64,000 nt of DNA from an uncultured Prevotella sp. (lineage in GTDB: Bacteria; Bacteroidota; Bacteroidia; Bacteroidales; Bacteroidaceae), in contig URRR01000011.1 of the NCBI GenBank assembly GCA_900550365.1, positions 9,059 to 73,058 on the forward strand, written 5' to 3'. Shown one piece after another: positions 1 to 7,760 of this stretch (the first letter of the stretch is position 1; each line of letters begins with the position of its first letter). The notes beneath the pieces are model-generated. The model saw only the letters and a program-made list of their open reading frames with translations. It ran no database searches and had not been told where the DNA came from. A program made the position numbers and the translations under genes.

Positions 1-1
1 A

Positions 2-682
2 TTTGGAAAAGTACTCACCCAAGAATTGCGAGAATTAATAAACGAGATAGAAAATGAAGATAAACGTAATGAAGAAAGGAAGAAAATAGAAAAAACTGAG
101 CAGGACAAAATAGAAATGGAAGAGAGAGCTAAATATCAGAATAAAAAACGAAGAATTGGAGATTTTGAATATACGATAACCACTTTGCTCAACATGGACT
201 ATGAAACATTTGATGGGATTTACATGAAATCACTAAATGAATGCAACAATATTATTCTTGAATACCAAGAAAAAATGAAAGAAAATTCTTGTACACATTG
301 TGAGGGAAATAATAAAAGCTGCACTTATGGAAAAGGATATATTCTCACTGAGGAAATGAAAGAACTAATTGAAAGAATTAGAATAAGAAGAAGAGAGAAT
401 ATGGATTTTTATAAAGGATATTCACTATTTGGGAGAGGAAAAGACAAATTGAAAGCAAATATATTTCATTACACAACTCCTACCCCTTTACGTGAATCGC
501 TTTATAAAAAGATGAAAATGACGCCAAAATGTCCTTACTGCAAAGGAACAGGTAAAATTATGGGGTCTGATATTGTAAGAATATCAAAATATGAGAATAA
601 AAACAATCCTACTAATGATAGCTACTTCATAAAGGAAATATGTAAAAAATGCAATGGAACGGGCTTTATAAGGGGCAACTAA
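2..682 (+). CDS. DnaJ-type zinc-finger protein, 5' end outside window
   Basis: The frame is open to the window edge (residues FGKVLTQE precede the first possible TTG start at 26), so the gene very probably begins upstream. The visible part starts with a charged, Lys/Glu-rich segment likely to be helical or coiled-coil. It ends with two CxxCxGxG repeats typical of the DnaJ central zinc domain (CPYCKGTG and CKKCNGTG), plus an earlier imperfect one (CTHCEGNN). No J domain is seen in the visible part. Such fingers bind unfolded or partner proteins; the role here is unknown. Base composition is AT-rich like the next genes and unlike the chromosome to the right, suggesting accessory DNA. Confidence 0.6.
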   Translation, partial: FGKVLTQELRELINEIENEDKRNEERKKIEKTEQDKIEMEERAKYQNKKRRIGDFEYTITTLLNMDYETFDGIYMKSLNECNNIILEYQEKMKENSCTHCEGNNKSCTYGKGYILTEEMKELIERIRIRRRENMDFYKGYSLFGRGKDKLKANIFHYTTPTPLRESLYKKMKMTPKCPYCKGTGKIMGSDIVRISKYENKNNPTNDSYFIKEICKKCNGTGFIRGN

Positions 683-687
683 TTCAC

Positions 688-695
688 TATTTTTG
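688..695 (+). promoter_or_regulatory. Bacteroidales -7 promoter element
   Basis: TATTTTTG fits the TAnnTTTG -7 consensus of Bacteroidetes and lies about 20 bases before the ATG at 716. It suggests the genes from 716 onward have their own promoter. Confidence 0.45.
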
Positions 696-715
696 TACTA
701 AAAAACTTCGCAAAC

Positions 716-1285
716 ATGATACCAAAAGAATTTTATAAAGAACGAATGCCTCTTTATACTGAGGGGTTTGACACGGAAATATACAGTGCCGTTCAACAAC
801 CTAATAGTTATAGAATAGACATCAGATATGATGAAAAATTCAACAACTATGTTTATTTCTTTAAGATATTTGGGATAGATGGCAAACTTTTAACCATAAA
901 TGGATGGACATTAGTTAAATCAAGTTTTCAAAAGAATTGGTACGAGAATCTTAGCCCATACGTTACAATAAAAGATTCACAAGGAATAGTCCTTGATGAT
1001 TACCGATTGGAAATGCCGTTCGCTAAAACAGAACCTAACAATGGTGGAGAAATAGAAAACAGGCTTAGAGAAATATTCCATTTTATGAAATACATATCAA
1101 AATTCCAAAGTCTTTATGATTTTGAAACTGTACATAAAGCACCTCTTTCAAATATTTACGATGTAATGCACTTTTATTTAGAATGCCTGAAAATAAGGAA
1201 CAGATTGCCGCAAGAAGCACAAACGTACATAACAGACACCATAAAAACAAGATTTGAGAATTATCTTGATGCAGTAAATAAATAG
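716..1285 (+). CDS. Hypothetical protein, 189 aa
   Basis: I do not recognise this family. No signal peptide, membrane segment or metal-binding cluster is visible. The N-terminal half reads as beta-rich with many aromatic residues (FNNYVYFFKIFG), the C-terminal half as helical. It starts 33 bases after the zinc-finger gene and 20 bases after a TAnnTTTG element, and is followed after 22 bases by another unknown gene, so the two are probably co-transcribed. AT-rich composition marks it as part of the left accessory block. Translation is clean over its full length and codon periodicity looks genuine, so I believe it is a real gene. Confidence 0.6.
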   Translation: MIPKEFYKERMPLYTEGFDTEIYSAVQQPNSYRIDIRYDEKFNNYVYFFKIFGIDGKLLTINGWTLVKSSFQKNWYENLSPYVTIKDSQGIVLDDYRLEMPFAKTEPNNGGEIENRLREIFHFMKYISKFQSLYDFETVHKAPLSNIYDVMHFYLECLKIRNRLPQEAQTYITDTIKTRFENYLDAVNK

Positions 1286-1307
1286 GATTAAATTTATAAC
1301 ATTTGAA

Positions 1308-1823
1308 ATGGAAACGAAGTTCTTAAAATACGTACATAGTTTACACATAAATGATGTAATCGATAATGCCAAGTACATTTTAGAAGATTCTAATTGGAAT
1401 GATTACGGATATTACACTCGTTATGGTTTATATCTGCCAATAATAGATAATACCAGACTGGCATTAGCAGGATTGTTTATCCTGAAATATAGACTTAACA
1501 TTGATGAGGTGCATTGGTTTAGTGAAGAACGTCGAAATTTCACCACTTTTATATGCAATATTGAGAGTGCATATAATCTTCTTTTATTCCTCTCTCCCAT
1601 AGAAAGAAAAGAGCTCATAAGCAAGCTCAACATACAATTTGACAATAGATTTGTCAAGAATGAGCAAGCCTACAAAATTTCTATACTTAGAGATAAAAGT
1701 GAAGAATCTTTTTTGAGTGAGCAGAAAGAAATTGAAAAGATTGTAACTTGCCCTTTAGATATAGCAAATGCAATATCTATGCAAAAAGAAAAATTGAAAA
1801 CTTATATTCAGGCTGATTTATGA
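1308..1823 (+). CDS. Hypothetical protein, 171 aa
   Basis: Unrecognised soluble, mostly helical protein without signal peptide or obvious motif. It contains a moderately hydrophobic stretch near residues 50-62 (RLALAGLFILKYRL) that is probably a buried helix. Its stop overlaps the start of the following lipoprotein gene (ATGA at 1820-1823), showing translational coupling. With the 716 gene it forms an apparent unit whose products have no recognisable enzymatic signature. Confidence 0.6.
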   Translation: METKFLKYVHSLHINDVIDNAKYILEDSNWNDYGYYTRYGLYLPIIDNTRLALAGLFILKYRLNIDEVHWFSEERRNFTTFICNIESAYNLLLFLSPIERKELISKLNIQFDNRFVKNEQAYKISILRDKSEESFLSEQKEIEKIVTCPLDIANAISMQKEKLKTYIQADL

Positions 1824-2233
1824 ATCATAAGATAAAATGGAGGATATTCCATTTTACAATGTTAGTGTTGCTATTTGTGAGTTGCGGAAACAAACAGCAA
1901 TCAACAAATACTGCCATAGACAGCTTGATAGTCGGCAAGTGGGAAATGGTAGAATATGGAGGTGGTAGTGTAAATGCACTTGACACCATTTCATTTTATG
2001 AGAATGGCAAAATGGATTATCCATTTGAAACAGGCGAATTTACCTACCACTTTATAACATCTGATTCTTTGGCTATCTATAATCATGGCTTTGGAGAACA
2101 GCATTATAAGATTCTCAAACTATCCAATGACAGCCTAATAAAGCAACTTAGACGGCAAAGGATATATACTGACAGCATTGACGAGCCTGTAATTGGAGAA
2201 ATTGAAAAATACATAAAAGTAACAGACAAGTAA
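1820..2233 (+). CDS. Small lipoprotein, lipocalin-like
   Basis: A hydrophobic N-terminus ends in the lipobox LFVSC at about residues 18-22, so the mature protein is predicted to be a lipoprotein of about 115 residues. The segment IVGKWEMVEYGGG followed by a FYENGKM strand resembles the start of the lipocalin-like (DUF4923/lipocalin_4-type) domains common in Bacteroidales; this is pattern recognition only. It overlaps the preceding gene by 4 bases and is followed 35 bases later by an outer-membrane barrel, so both may work at the envelope. Confidence 0.6.
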   Translation: MNHKIKWRIFHFTMLVLLFVSCGNKQQSTNTAIDSLIVGKWEMVEYGGGSVNALDTISFYENGKMDYPFETGEFTYHFITSDSLAIYNHGFGEQHYKILKLSNDSLIKQLRRQRIYTDSIDEPVIGEIEKYIKVTDK

Positions 2234-2268
2234 CAATTTATTCATTTAACATAAAGACAAAAAAACAA

Positions 2269-2802
2269 ATGAAAGCATTAAGATTTATTGGAATGCTCTT
2301 AGCTCTTGTGGCATTGAGCATAAGCCCCACAACAAGTAATGCACAGACTTATAAAGGCTCTATTGAGGGTGGCAGAACACTTCATACAGACGATATAGGT
2401 CTGTTTAGTACCACAGACATCTACACAACACATGGTGTTCAATTCAATCCATACTTCTATGTGGGTGCAGGTGCAGGAGTTAGATTAGGAGACGGCTATA
2501 CAGCCATTCCCATATATGCAGATGTTAAATACACCATTCTCAAAAAGAAAGTTTCTCCTTTTATTGATGCGAAGATAGGATATAGCGTACTTGATGCGTC
2601 TGGCTTTTATATGAATCCAGGAGTAGGTGTTAATTGGAACTTCTACAAAAAGTTATCCGTGTTCTTAAAAGTTGGATATACCTATAATGCCAACTCTTAT
2701 GATGGTTGGATGAAGCCAAATGAAATGGGATGGGTTTCAGTAGAAAACAAGACGGACATCTATCCTCATGGCGTGTCTGTTTCTATTGGCTTCGGCTTCT
2801 AA
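2269..2802 (+). CDS. Outer-membrane beta-barrel protein, 177 aa
   Basis: Signal peptide with an Ala-x-Ala-type site (TTSNAQ, about residue 25). The mature part has alternating hydrophobic/polar strands rich in Gly and Tyr (YFYVGAGAGVRLGDGY, KLSVFLKVGYTYNANS) and a terminal Phe (SIGFGF), as expected for an eight-stranded barrel of the OmpW/porin-like small OMP class. Substrate or partner cannot be told. It sits 10 bases before the SanA-like gene and probably shares its transcript. Confidence 0.65.
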   Translation: MKALRFIGMLLALVALSISPTTSNAQTYKGSIEGGRTLHTDDIGLFSTTDIYTTHGVQFNPYFYVGAGAGVRLGDGYTAIPIYADVKYTILKKKVSPFIDAKIGYSVLDASGFYMNPGVGVNWNFYKKLSVFLKVGYTYNANSYDGWMKPNEMGWVSVENKTDIYPHGVSVSIGFGF

Positions 2803-2812
2803 AAACTACCTA

Positions 2813-3415
2813 ATGAGAAAGAAGAAATACAGAATCATATTACTATGTTTGGTAACGGTATTTCTGATAATCATTCTAAGCTGTTACCTGTTGGTTTGCA
2901 TCAATGCAAAAGGAAAGACCTTTAATGATGTTCAAGATATACCCTTTAATGAAGTAGGTCTGTTATTAGGTACTTCCCCCGTTACTTCTAATGGTGAGCA
3001 TAACTACTACTTTGATGAAAGAATCAAAGCTACTGCAACGCTTTACCATAGTGGAAAGATAAAAAGGATTATAGCAAGTGGAGGTGATTATTCAAATAAT
3101 GGAGGATGCAATGAATTGATAGCGATGAGAGATGCTTTGATAAAGCAGGGAGTACCCGACAGCTTGATTTCCTTAGACTATCAAGGGACACGTACCCTGC
3201 ATTCGATAGCCAAAGTTAAGAATTTGGGAAGCATTACTATCATTTCACAGAAGTACCACAATGAAAGAGCCATATATCTTGCAGAACATTATGACTTGCA
3301 AGCTGTGGCTTACAATGCCACAATGCCAAACATTGCAAAGAAGAAGATACGGAACATTTCAAGAGAATTTCTTGCAAGGGTAAAATTGTTTATAGACTTA
3401 ATGAGTTCTGAATAA
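2813..3415 (+). CDS. SanA/YdcF-like DUF218 membrane protein
   Basis: Start chosen at the ATG at 2813, because the longer reading from 2768 would overlap the barrel gene and lacks a sensible N-terminus. A single N-terminal membrane helix (residues 7-30) is followed by a DUF218 domain: EVGLLLGTSP, YYFDERIKATATLYHSGKI, IASGG, then YQGTRTLHSI and TIISQKYHNERAIYLA. This is the order seen in E. coli SanA, a protein linked to envelope barrier function at high temperature. The reaction is not established for the family. The barrel and lipoprotein before it support an envelope role. Confidence 0.75.
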   Translation: MRKKKYRIILLCLVTVFLIIILSCYLLVCINAKGKTFNDVQDIPFNEVGLLLGTSPVTSNGEHNYYFDERIKATATLYHSGKIKRIIASGGDYSNNGGCNELIAMRDALIKQGVPDSLISLDYQGTRTLHSIAKVKNLGSITIISQKYHNERAIYLAEHYDLQAVAYNATMPNIAKKKIRNISREFLARVKLFIDLMSSE

Positions 3416-3617
3416 ATGTCTAATTTTTCTTCTTGACATTCTTAAAAGAAGAATTGATACAGGTTGAAAATCGGACATAAAAACGAGGGGACTTTTTTTG
3501 AAAGAAGTCCATTTTATAGGGAGAATTAGAATAAAGTACCACTTAGAAAATCACAGACATAACAGCATTATAAGGTTGTTTTCCAACATCAAATGATAGT
3601 TTCTCACAGAAATACAC
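3416..3617. other. Gene-free spacer before HEPN-MNT pair
   Basis: AT-rich spacer. The only structure seen is a weak hairpin around 3490-3513 (GGACTTTT ... AAGTCC) that could end the upstream transcript. Confidence 0.3.
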
Positions 3618-3626
3618 TATATTTGC
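3618..3626 (+). promoter_or_regulatory. -7 promoter element of HEPN-MNT operon
   Basis: TATATTTGC is a perfect match to TAnnTTTGC and lies 24 bases before the HEPN start codon. Confidence 0.6.
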
Positions 3627-3650
3627 ACTTGATACAATACTAAAGGCTCA

Positions 3651-4037
3651 ATGAATGACAAGGTAACATATTGGATTGAGATGTCAGATTATGATTTTGA
3701 CACGGCAAAGGCTATGCTTGAAACCAAGCGTTACCTTTATGTGGCTTTCATGTGCCACCAAACCATAGAGAAGATACTCAAAGCATATTGGAGCAAAGTG
3801 TTGGAAGAACCACCTTTGAAGATTCATAGCTTATCAAGACTTGCCGAGAAAAGCGGTTTAGACAAGGATATGTCAGAGGAACAGACTGACTTTATAGACG
3901 AGCTTGAACCCTTGAACATAGAAGCACGTTATCCCTCATATAAGGAGCGGTTAATGAAAAGTCTGACTTCTGACCGTTGCAAAGAACTGATAGAACAAAC
4001 TGATAAATTAAGAACATGGATAAAGAGCAAGCTATAA
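3651..4037 (+). CDS. HEPN domain protein (putative toxin or MNT partner)
   Basis: HEPN-domain protein of 128 residues: WIEMSDYDFDTAKAMLETKR, then VAFMCHQTIEKILKAYW and EARYPSYKERL are hallmarks of PF05168. HEPN proteins are often RNases or the target of an adjacent minimal nucleotidyltransferase. The usual Rx4-6H RNase motif is not obvious; the nearest His after an Arg is in RYLYVAFMCH with wider spacing, so RNase activity is doubtful. It overlaps the MNT gene by 22 bases, a tight two-gene operon. Toxin assignment is by family and arrangement only. Confidence 0.8.
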   Translation: MNDKVTYWIEMSDYDFDTAKAMLETKRYLYVAFMCHQTIEKILKAYWSKVLEEPPLKIHSLSRLAEKSGLDKDMSEEQTDFIDELEPLNIEARYPSYKERLMKSLTSDRCKELIEQTDKLRTWIKSKL

Positions 4038-4312
4038 AATTGGCACAACGCTATAAGGCAGCGGTAGCAGAACGGTTGCCCTTAAAGGCTCTTTACCTTT
4101 ATGGCTCATACAGCAAAGGCAACCATACAGAGGACAGCGACATAGATATTGCCGTTGTGGTGGAACACATGAGCGATGATTATTTTGAGGACACACCTTT
4201 ATTGTGGAAACTGAAACGTAAGATAAGCAATCTTATAGAGCCAATTCTACTTACAGAAGATACTAACAATCCACTCTATGCTGATATTCTCAAAACAGGC
4301 ATATTGATATAA
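4016..4312 (+). CDS. MNT-type nucleotidyltransferase (putative antitoxin)
   Basis: A 98-residue minimal nucleotidyltransferase. LYLYGSYSKG near residue 25-34 and EDSDIDIAVV give the complete GSx10DxD active-site signature of the pol-beta superfamily. In characterised HEPN-MNT pairs this enzyme AMPylates the HEPN partner and neutralises it. The 22-base overlap with the HEPN gene fits such a module. AT-rich composition matches the left block. Confidence 0.8.
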   Translation: MDKEQAIKLAQRYKAAVAERLPLKALYLYGSYSKGNHTEDSDIDIAVVVEHMSDDYFEDTPLLWKLKRKISNLIEPILLTEDTNNPLYADILKTGILI

Positions 4313-4394
4313 ACAGAAATATAGAGAACCTATCCAATATAGGAAAGCTATATCTATATGAGATAAGTAATACATTTATTAACAATTACAGTTT

Positions 4395-4428
4395 GTGTAA
4401 ACCGAGGTGTAAACTAAGGTGAGTAAAC
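4395..4428. repeat. Three 12-bp-spaced direct repeats before tRNA-like gene
   Basis: GTGTAAAC occurs at 4395 and 4407, and the variant GTGAGTAAAC begins at 4419, giving a 12-base period. They lie about 45 bases before the tRNA-Phe-like gene. Integrase arm sites are often short direct repeats beside a tRNA attachment site, so this may be one; that is inference. Confidence 0.4.
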
Positions 4429-4470
4429 AATAAGATTACGAGTGGTTCTTACAACTCTACTGATTCATAA

Positions 4471-4586
4471 AGTGCCATAGCTCAGTTGGTTGCATCCAAA
4501 AGTGAGCGTCAGCGAGCTTTCGGATGCCGAAGATGAGCAAAGGACTGAAAATCCTTGTGTCCCCGGTTCGATTCCTGGTGGTACCA
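4471..4586 (+). tRNA. tRNA-Phe(GAA)-like gene with 44-nt D-loop insertion
   Basis: The acceptor, D, anticodon and T segments of a tRNA are all present in order. The anticodon arm at 4540-4556 is perfect (AAGGA-CTGAAAA-TCCTT, anticodon GAA for Phe) and the T loop is GGTTCGATTCC. Between GCTCAGTTGGT (ending 4490) and GAGC (4535) lie 44 bases, where one or two are normal. They form a stem of 11 pairs with one mismatch (4492-4502 with 4517-4527). There are further defects: an A-C mismatch at the end of the acceptor stem and a C-T mismatch in the T stem. Most likely a disrupted pseudo-tRNA; a functional tRNA with an extruded D-loop helix cannot be excluded. Confidence 0.55.
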
Positions 4587-4609
4587 CAAAGAAACGGTTG
4601 AAAATCATG

Positions 4610-4648
4610 AAATCCGCTGAAATACAGGCTATTTCAGCGGATTTTTTT
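4610..4648 (+). terminator. Rho-independent terminator after tRNA-Phe-like gene
   Basis: A perfect 15-base stem (4610-4624 with 4630-4644) with a 5-base loop runs directly into seven T residues. It is the strongest terminator-like structure in this part of the window and indicates that the tRNA-like gene was a transcription unit. Confidence 0.8.
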
Positions 4649-4892
4649 GTATCCTTAAACATAAAAAGCCGCTGATTTATGCAATAAGAAGTTGCCGGTT
4701 CGGTGGCTTTTACAGAGCCCCCTGAAAAAACCACCGATTGCACGATACTTCACTTATTTTCAGGCATTTACAGAGTTGTCTTGCAGGTAAAACCGGTTAA
4801 CTTTACCGACCCGGCCGGATGATATGCGAATATATGATTTGCAGGTCCTCCGCTTAACGAGAAAAGATGTCTAACCCATAAAAATCAATGTC

Positions 4893-5024
4893 ATGAGACA
4901 AGGAACAATGAATATTCTGTTTTTCGTGTTGAAAACGAAACTCCTGAAAAACGAGGAGGCACCAATCCTGATGCGCGTCACAATCAACGGCCAATACGGC
5001 GAGGTACGCATACATTTTAGTTGA
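4893..5024 (+). pseudogene. N-terminal remnant of a tyrosine recombinase
   Basis: A 43-codon frame reads MNILFFVLKTKLLKNEEAP followed by LMRVTINGQYGEVRI. This is the arm-binding N-terminus characteristic of Bacteroidetes tyrosine integrases (pattern: F.L+...KK.GEAPI..R+T+NG...). It stops at 5022-5024 and no catalytic domain follows in any frame. The rest is deleted. Its place 300 bases after the tRNA-like gene supports a former integrated element. Confidence 0.6.
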
Positions 5025-6172
5025 CATTTTATAAGGGGTACGCATTGACAAAGTGTACTCCTTTTTGCTTTTCTCCGCCCTACTTACTTCCGCTTGCAGA
5101 TTTAGCAGGCCGGCCTATGATGCGGACAAGGCTGCCTTGCCGCAACCTGCCGGCCCGCTATGTAGCAAGCGTGAAACAAGCATGGCGGCTCAAAGTCGTA
5201 ATTGTCAGACAAAAAAGAAAAGCAATGGAAAGAAGACAGACAGCAGGAAACATCCTGTAAACAGACAGGCACGAAATGGCGTGGCTGTCACTGAAGGCAG
5301 ACATCAGGCGCAGCCTTGGCATAATAAACGCCATAGACGCAGGTAAGGCAAAAGGCTACAACCGCTCGCTGTTCGTGGGAAGCATCTTGAACAAGGTGGG
5401 CACTTTTGCCAGAAAAGGGAATGTTGACATGGCAGAAGCATCTGCATTGAGCGCGGATGCAGCCTTACAGACCTGACACTGGCCGTCGGCGATGCGCTGG
5501 ACTACTTCGGTTACGGCCCTGATGCCGGCCTCGTCGTCGGCTATGGGTAAATCGTTTTCAATGTTATTTTCACAATCCAAACCGCAACATTAAGGATGAA
5601 AATGGTTACTTTTGTACCGGTGCGGCACGCACCCGCAAGCCAAGGGCCAGACACATGTCTTGCAAAAGGCGGCATTTGACGCTGCAATTTGCCGCCTTTT
5701 ACCGCCTGAAAGACGGCAAATCGGAAGCCCAAAGGCGGCCTTTTGCAGGGTTGTCCGTAATCGCTTGATTGTCAACTAATTACAGTCAGCCGAAAAACGA
5801 GACCCATATCGCGCTTTATTTTACAAAAAGACATTGTCTTTGATACTGACAAACAATAAACCGAAAACGAAGATGAAAGACCAGTTATATATTTGCATTG
5901 CCGATAATAAATATTCAGGCGTATGAAATTCTAAATATTAAGAAAGCATTGGCTGCGTGACAGTAGTTACAACCATTCTCCGATAAGGATAGGGAAAAAC
6001 TTAACCGTCGTTTTATAGTGGACTTATATCGAATTCACGTTTGTTTACGGTGTACCGCACAAACCGTGCCCAAACGCCTCCCGGTCTATATGGATTTGCC
6101 GTTTTGTTGAACATATATTTTTACGTCTGTATGCGTTCCGGGGCGGACAATATTTGCCCGATATACGCAAAC
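5025..6172. other. Gene-poor region with decayed sequence
   Basis: GC-rich but without a convincing gene. Several short frames open on both strands, for example 5276-5476 on plus (MAWLSLKADIRRSLGI...), none with a recognisable family or a clean start. A small hairpin sits at about 5031-5065 and a palindromic repeat block at 5659-5748. I read it as degraded mobile or accessory DNA. Confidence 0.4.
5659..5748. repeat. Palindromic GGCCGTCTTTT-family repeat, copy 1
   Basis: Opens with TTGCAAAAGGCGGCATTT and closes with AAAGGCGGCCTTTTGCA, with further internal GCCGCCTTTT units. It is the most divergent copy of a family seen five more times in this window. Confidence 0.6.
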
Positions 6173-6201
6173 AGGGCGGCAGACATTACATCTGCCGCCC
6201 T
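6173..6201 (-). terminator. Terminator-like hairpin downstream of lipoprotein gene
   Basis: An 11-base stem (AGGGCGGCAGA with TCTGCCGCCCT) around a 7-base loop lies 46 bases past the minus-strand stop at 6248. The T-run on the minus strand is short, so strength is uncertain. Confidence 0.5.
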
Positions 6202-6247
6202 GCTGTTATTCAGCCAGAGCCTGTGCGCTGAACGTCAGGCCGCACCG

Positions 6248-7735
6248 TCAGTTGTTCTTGCTGACGAAGATGGCGTTCTTTATCTCAATTGTCTCGCCGT
6301 AGGTGAGGTGGGCACCGATGACGGTGATGTTGTCGCCTACCTTGAGCCCGCTGTTTGCAACGAAGTCGTATCTCGCGTCGCCCTCGGCTCCATAGCCGGG
6401 ATAGAGGCCGTAGAGGTAGAGCTCGTGAGTGCCGTCAGAGATGTAGACGTTGCCGTAGTGGTCGTTGGCTATCTTTGTGATGGTGCCTGTCACCATGTAG
6501 TTGTCGTCGCTGTCGGGCAGGGTCATGAAGTCGGCCAGAGAGATGGTTGTAGTCGGGTTTACGTCTGTGACGTCGCCGCCAACCAGCTCAACGGTGCCGT
6601 TGTAGGTGTCGTGAGTGCCGACCACTGTCACTATGTCGCCGTCCTTTACGCCCTTCTCGGCGCCGTTTGTGCTTCTGTAAACCAGCGTGGAGCCGCTCCA
6701 GTCGGTCAGCGTGAAGGTGCCGTTGCTCTGAACGTCAGTTGCCACTCCGGCAAGCCTGTACTGTGCCTCGCCGTCGGCAGCCTCGTTGAACTCTTTTACC
6801 GAGACGTCCTGTATGCCGCCTTCCTGGGTGATGGTGGTCTGCGTAGTGTAGGCCTTACCGTCAGACATTGTGCTGAGAGTAAGCTCTGTGGAGCGTTTGC
6901 CGCCTTCGTTGGCTGTGGCCTTGAAGGTGACTTTGGCCGAAGTGCCGCTCTGATTTACGGAGGCTATGGTGAGCCAGTCCTTGGCATCTTCGGGAATGTC
7001 TACTGACACGCCGTCGCCCTTGGTGGTGACAAAGACTGTGATTTCGCCGCCTTCCTTGGCGATTGATTCGGTTGAGAGCGAGTCAACCTTGATAAGGCTC
7101 TTGTTGATGTTCACGACAGTGACGTTCACCAGCTCTACCGTTCCGTTGTAAGTCTGCTTCGGGCCCTGCACGGTGATTTCGTCGCCTGCGTCAATGCCGA
7201 GGCTGAGGAAGTTCTTCTCGTTGCCGTCAGCGTCAAGAGTTCCGTAGATGTAGATCTCGCCCGTGCCGTCGTTGAGGTAGAGGTTGCCGTACTCCGTGTT
7301 GGATATTGCCGTCACGGTACCTGTCACCTGGTATGTCTTGTTGTCAGGGCCGGCCAGCACTTCGGCACAGGTGGCGGTCGTAATGCTTACTTCGCCTTGT
7401 ATCACATAAATGTGCTGCACCTTGCCGTTGCAGGTTATTGTCATCGCGTCAGAGTTGCGGCCGCCCGTGTATGCATCGGCCTCGAGTATAAGCTCAGTCT
7501 CGCCGGCTGTTCCTTCAGAAGCTGAGGGAGTGATCCAGTCGGGCACGTTCTCAAGTTTCCAGTCAGCCTTAGCCGTTACAGTGATAGTGTCGCTGCCGCC
7601 TGCCTCGGGAATGGACACGTAAGATTTTGATACCTGCAGGTCATTAAGCAGAGTGATGTCGTCGTCTTCCGAGCAGCCCGTAAAGAGAGCCACGACACTC
7701 AGCAGAAGCAGGAAAAATATGTTTTTAAGTTTCAT
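6248..7735 (-). CDS. BACON/OB-fold surface lipoprotein, 495 aa
   Basis: The signal peptide ends in the lipobox LFTGC (residues 17-21), so it is lipidated. Two BACON-type beta modules are visible at about 30-115 (SKSYVSIPEAGGSDTITVTA, WITPS) and 215-300 (SIAKEGGEITVFV, WLTIAS). Three OB-fold-like repeats alternate with them: TYQVTGTVTAIS...GNLYLNDGTGEIYIYG, YRLAGVATDVQSNGTF and YMVTGTITKIANDHYGNVYI. BACON domains commonly bind carbohydrate or mucin; OB repeats of this type occur in Bacteroidales surface proteins. It lies 25 bases after the TonB-dependent receptor, so the two probably form an uptake pair. Ligand unknown. Confidence 0.8.
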   Translation of the reverse strand: MKLKNIFFLLLLSVVALFTGCSEDDDITLLNDLQVSKSYVSIPEAGGSDTITVTAKADWKLENVPDWITPSASEGTAGETELILEADAYTGGRNSDAMTITCNGKVQHIYVIQGEVSITTATCAEVLAGPDNKTYQVTGTVTAISNTEYGNLYLNDGTGEIYIYGTLDADGNEKNFLSLGIDAGDEITVQGPKQTYNGTVELVNVTVVNINKSLIKVDSLSTESIAKEGGEITVFVTTKGDGVSVDIPEDAKDWLTIASVNQSGTSAKVTFKATANEGGKRSTELTLSTMSDGKAYTTQTTITQEGGIQDVSVKEFNEAADGEAQYRLAGVATDVQSNGTFTLTDWSGSTLVYRSTNGAEKGVKDGDIVTVVGTHDTYNGTVELVGGDVTDVNPTTTISLADFMTLPDSDDNYMVTGTITKIANDHYGNVYISDGTHELYLYGLYPGYGAEGDARYDFVANSGLKVGDNITVIGAHLTYGETIEIKNAIFVSKNN

Positions 7736-7760
7736 AATGATACTTTCTGTTTAAAGATTT

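Noticed and set aside
4490..4675. 61-codon frame across the tRNA-like gene
   Set aside because: Runs through tRNA and terminator sequence; no protein-like features.
5276..5476. 66-codon frame (MAWLSLKADIRRSLGI...)
   Set aside because: Looks partly coding, but no family is recognised and the opposite strand is equally open; kept only inside the decayed-region entry.
6041..7006. 321-codon plus-strand frame
   Set aside because: It is the shadow of the BACON lipoprotein gene on the minus strand, which has a signal peptide and recognisable domains.
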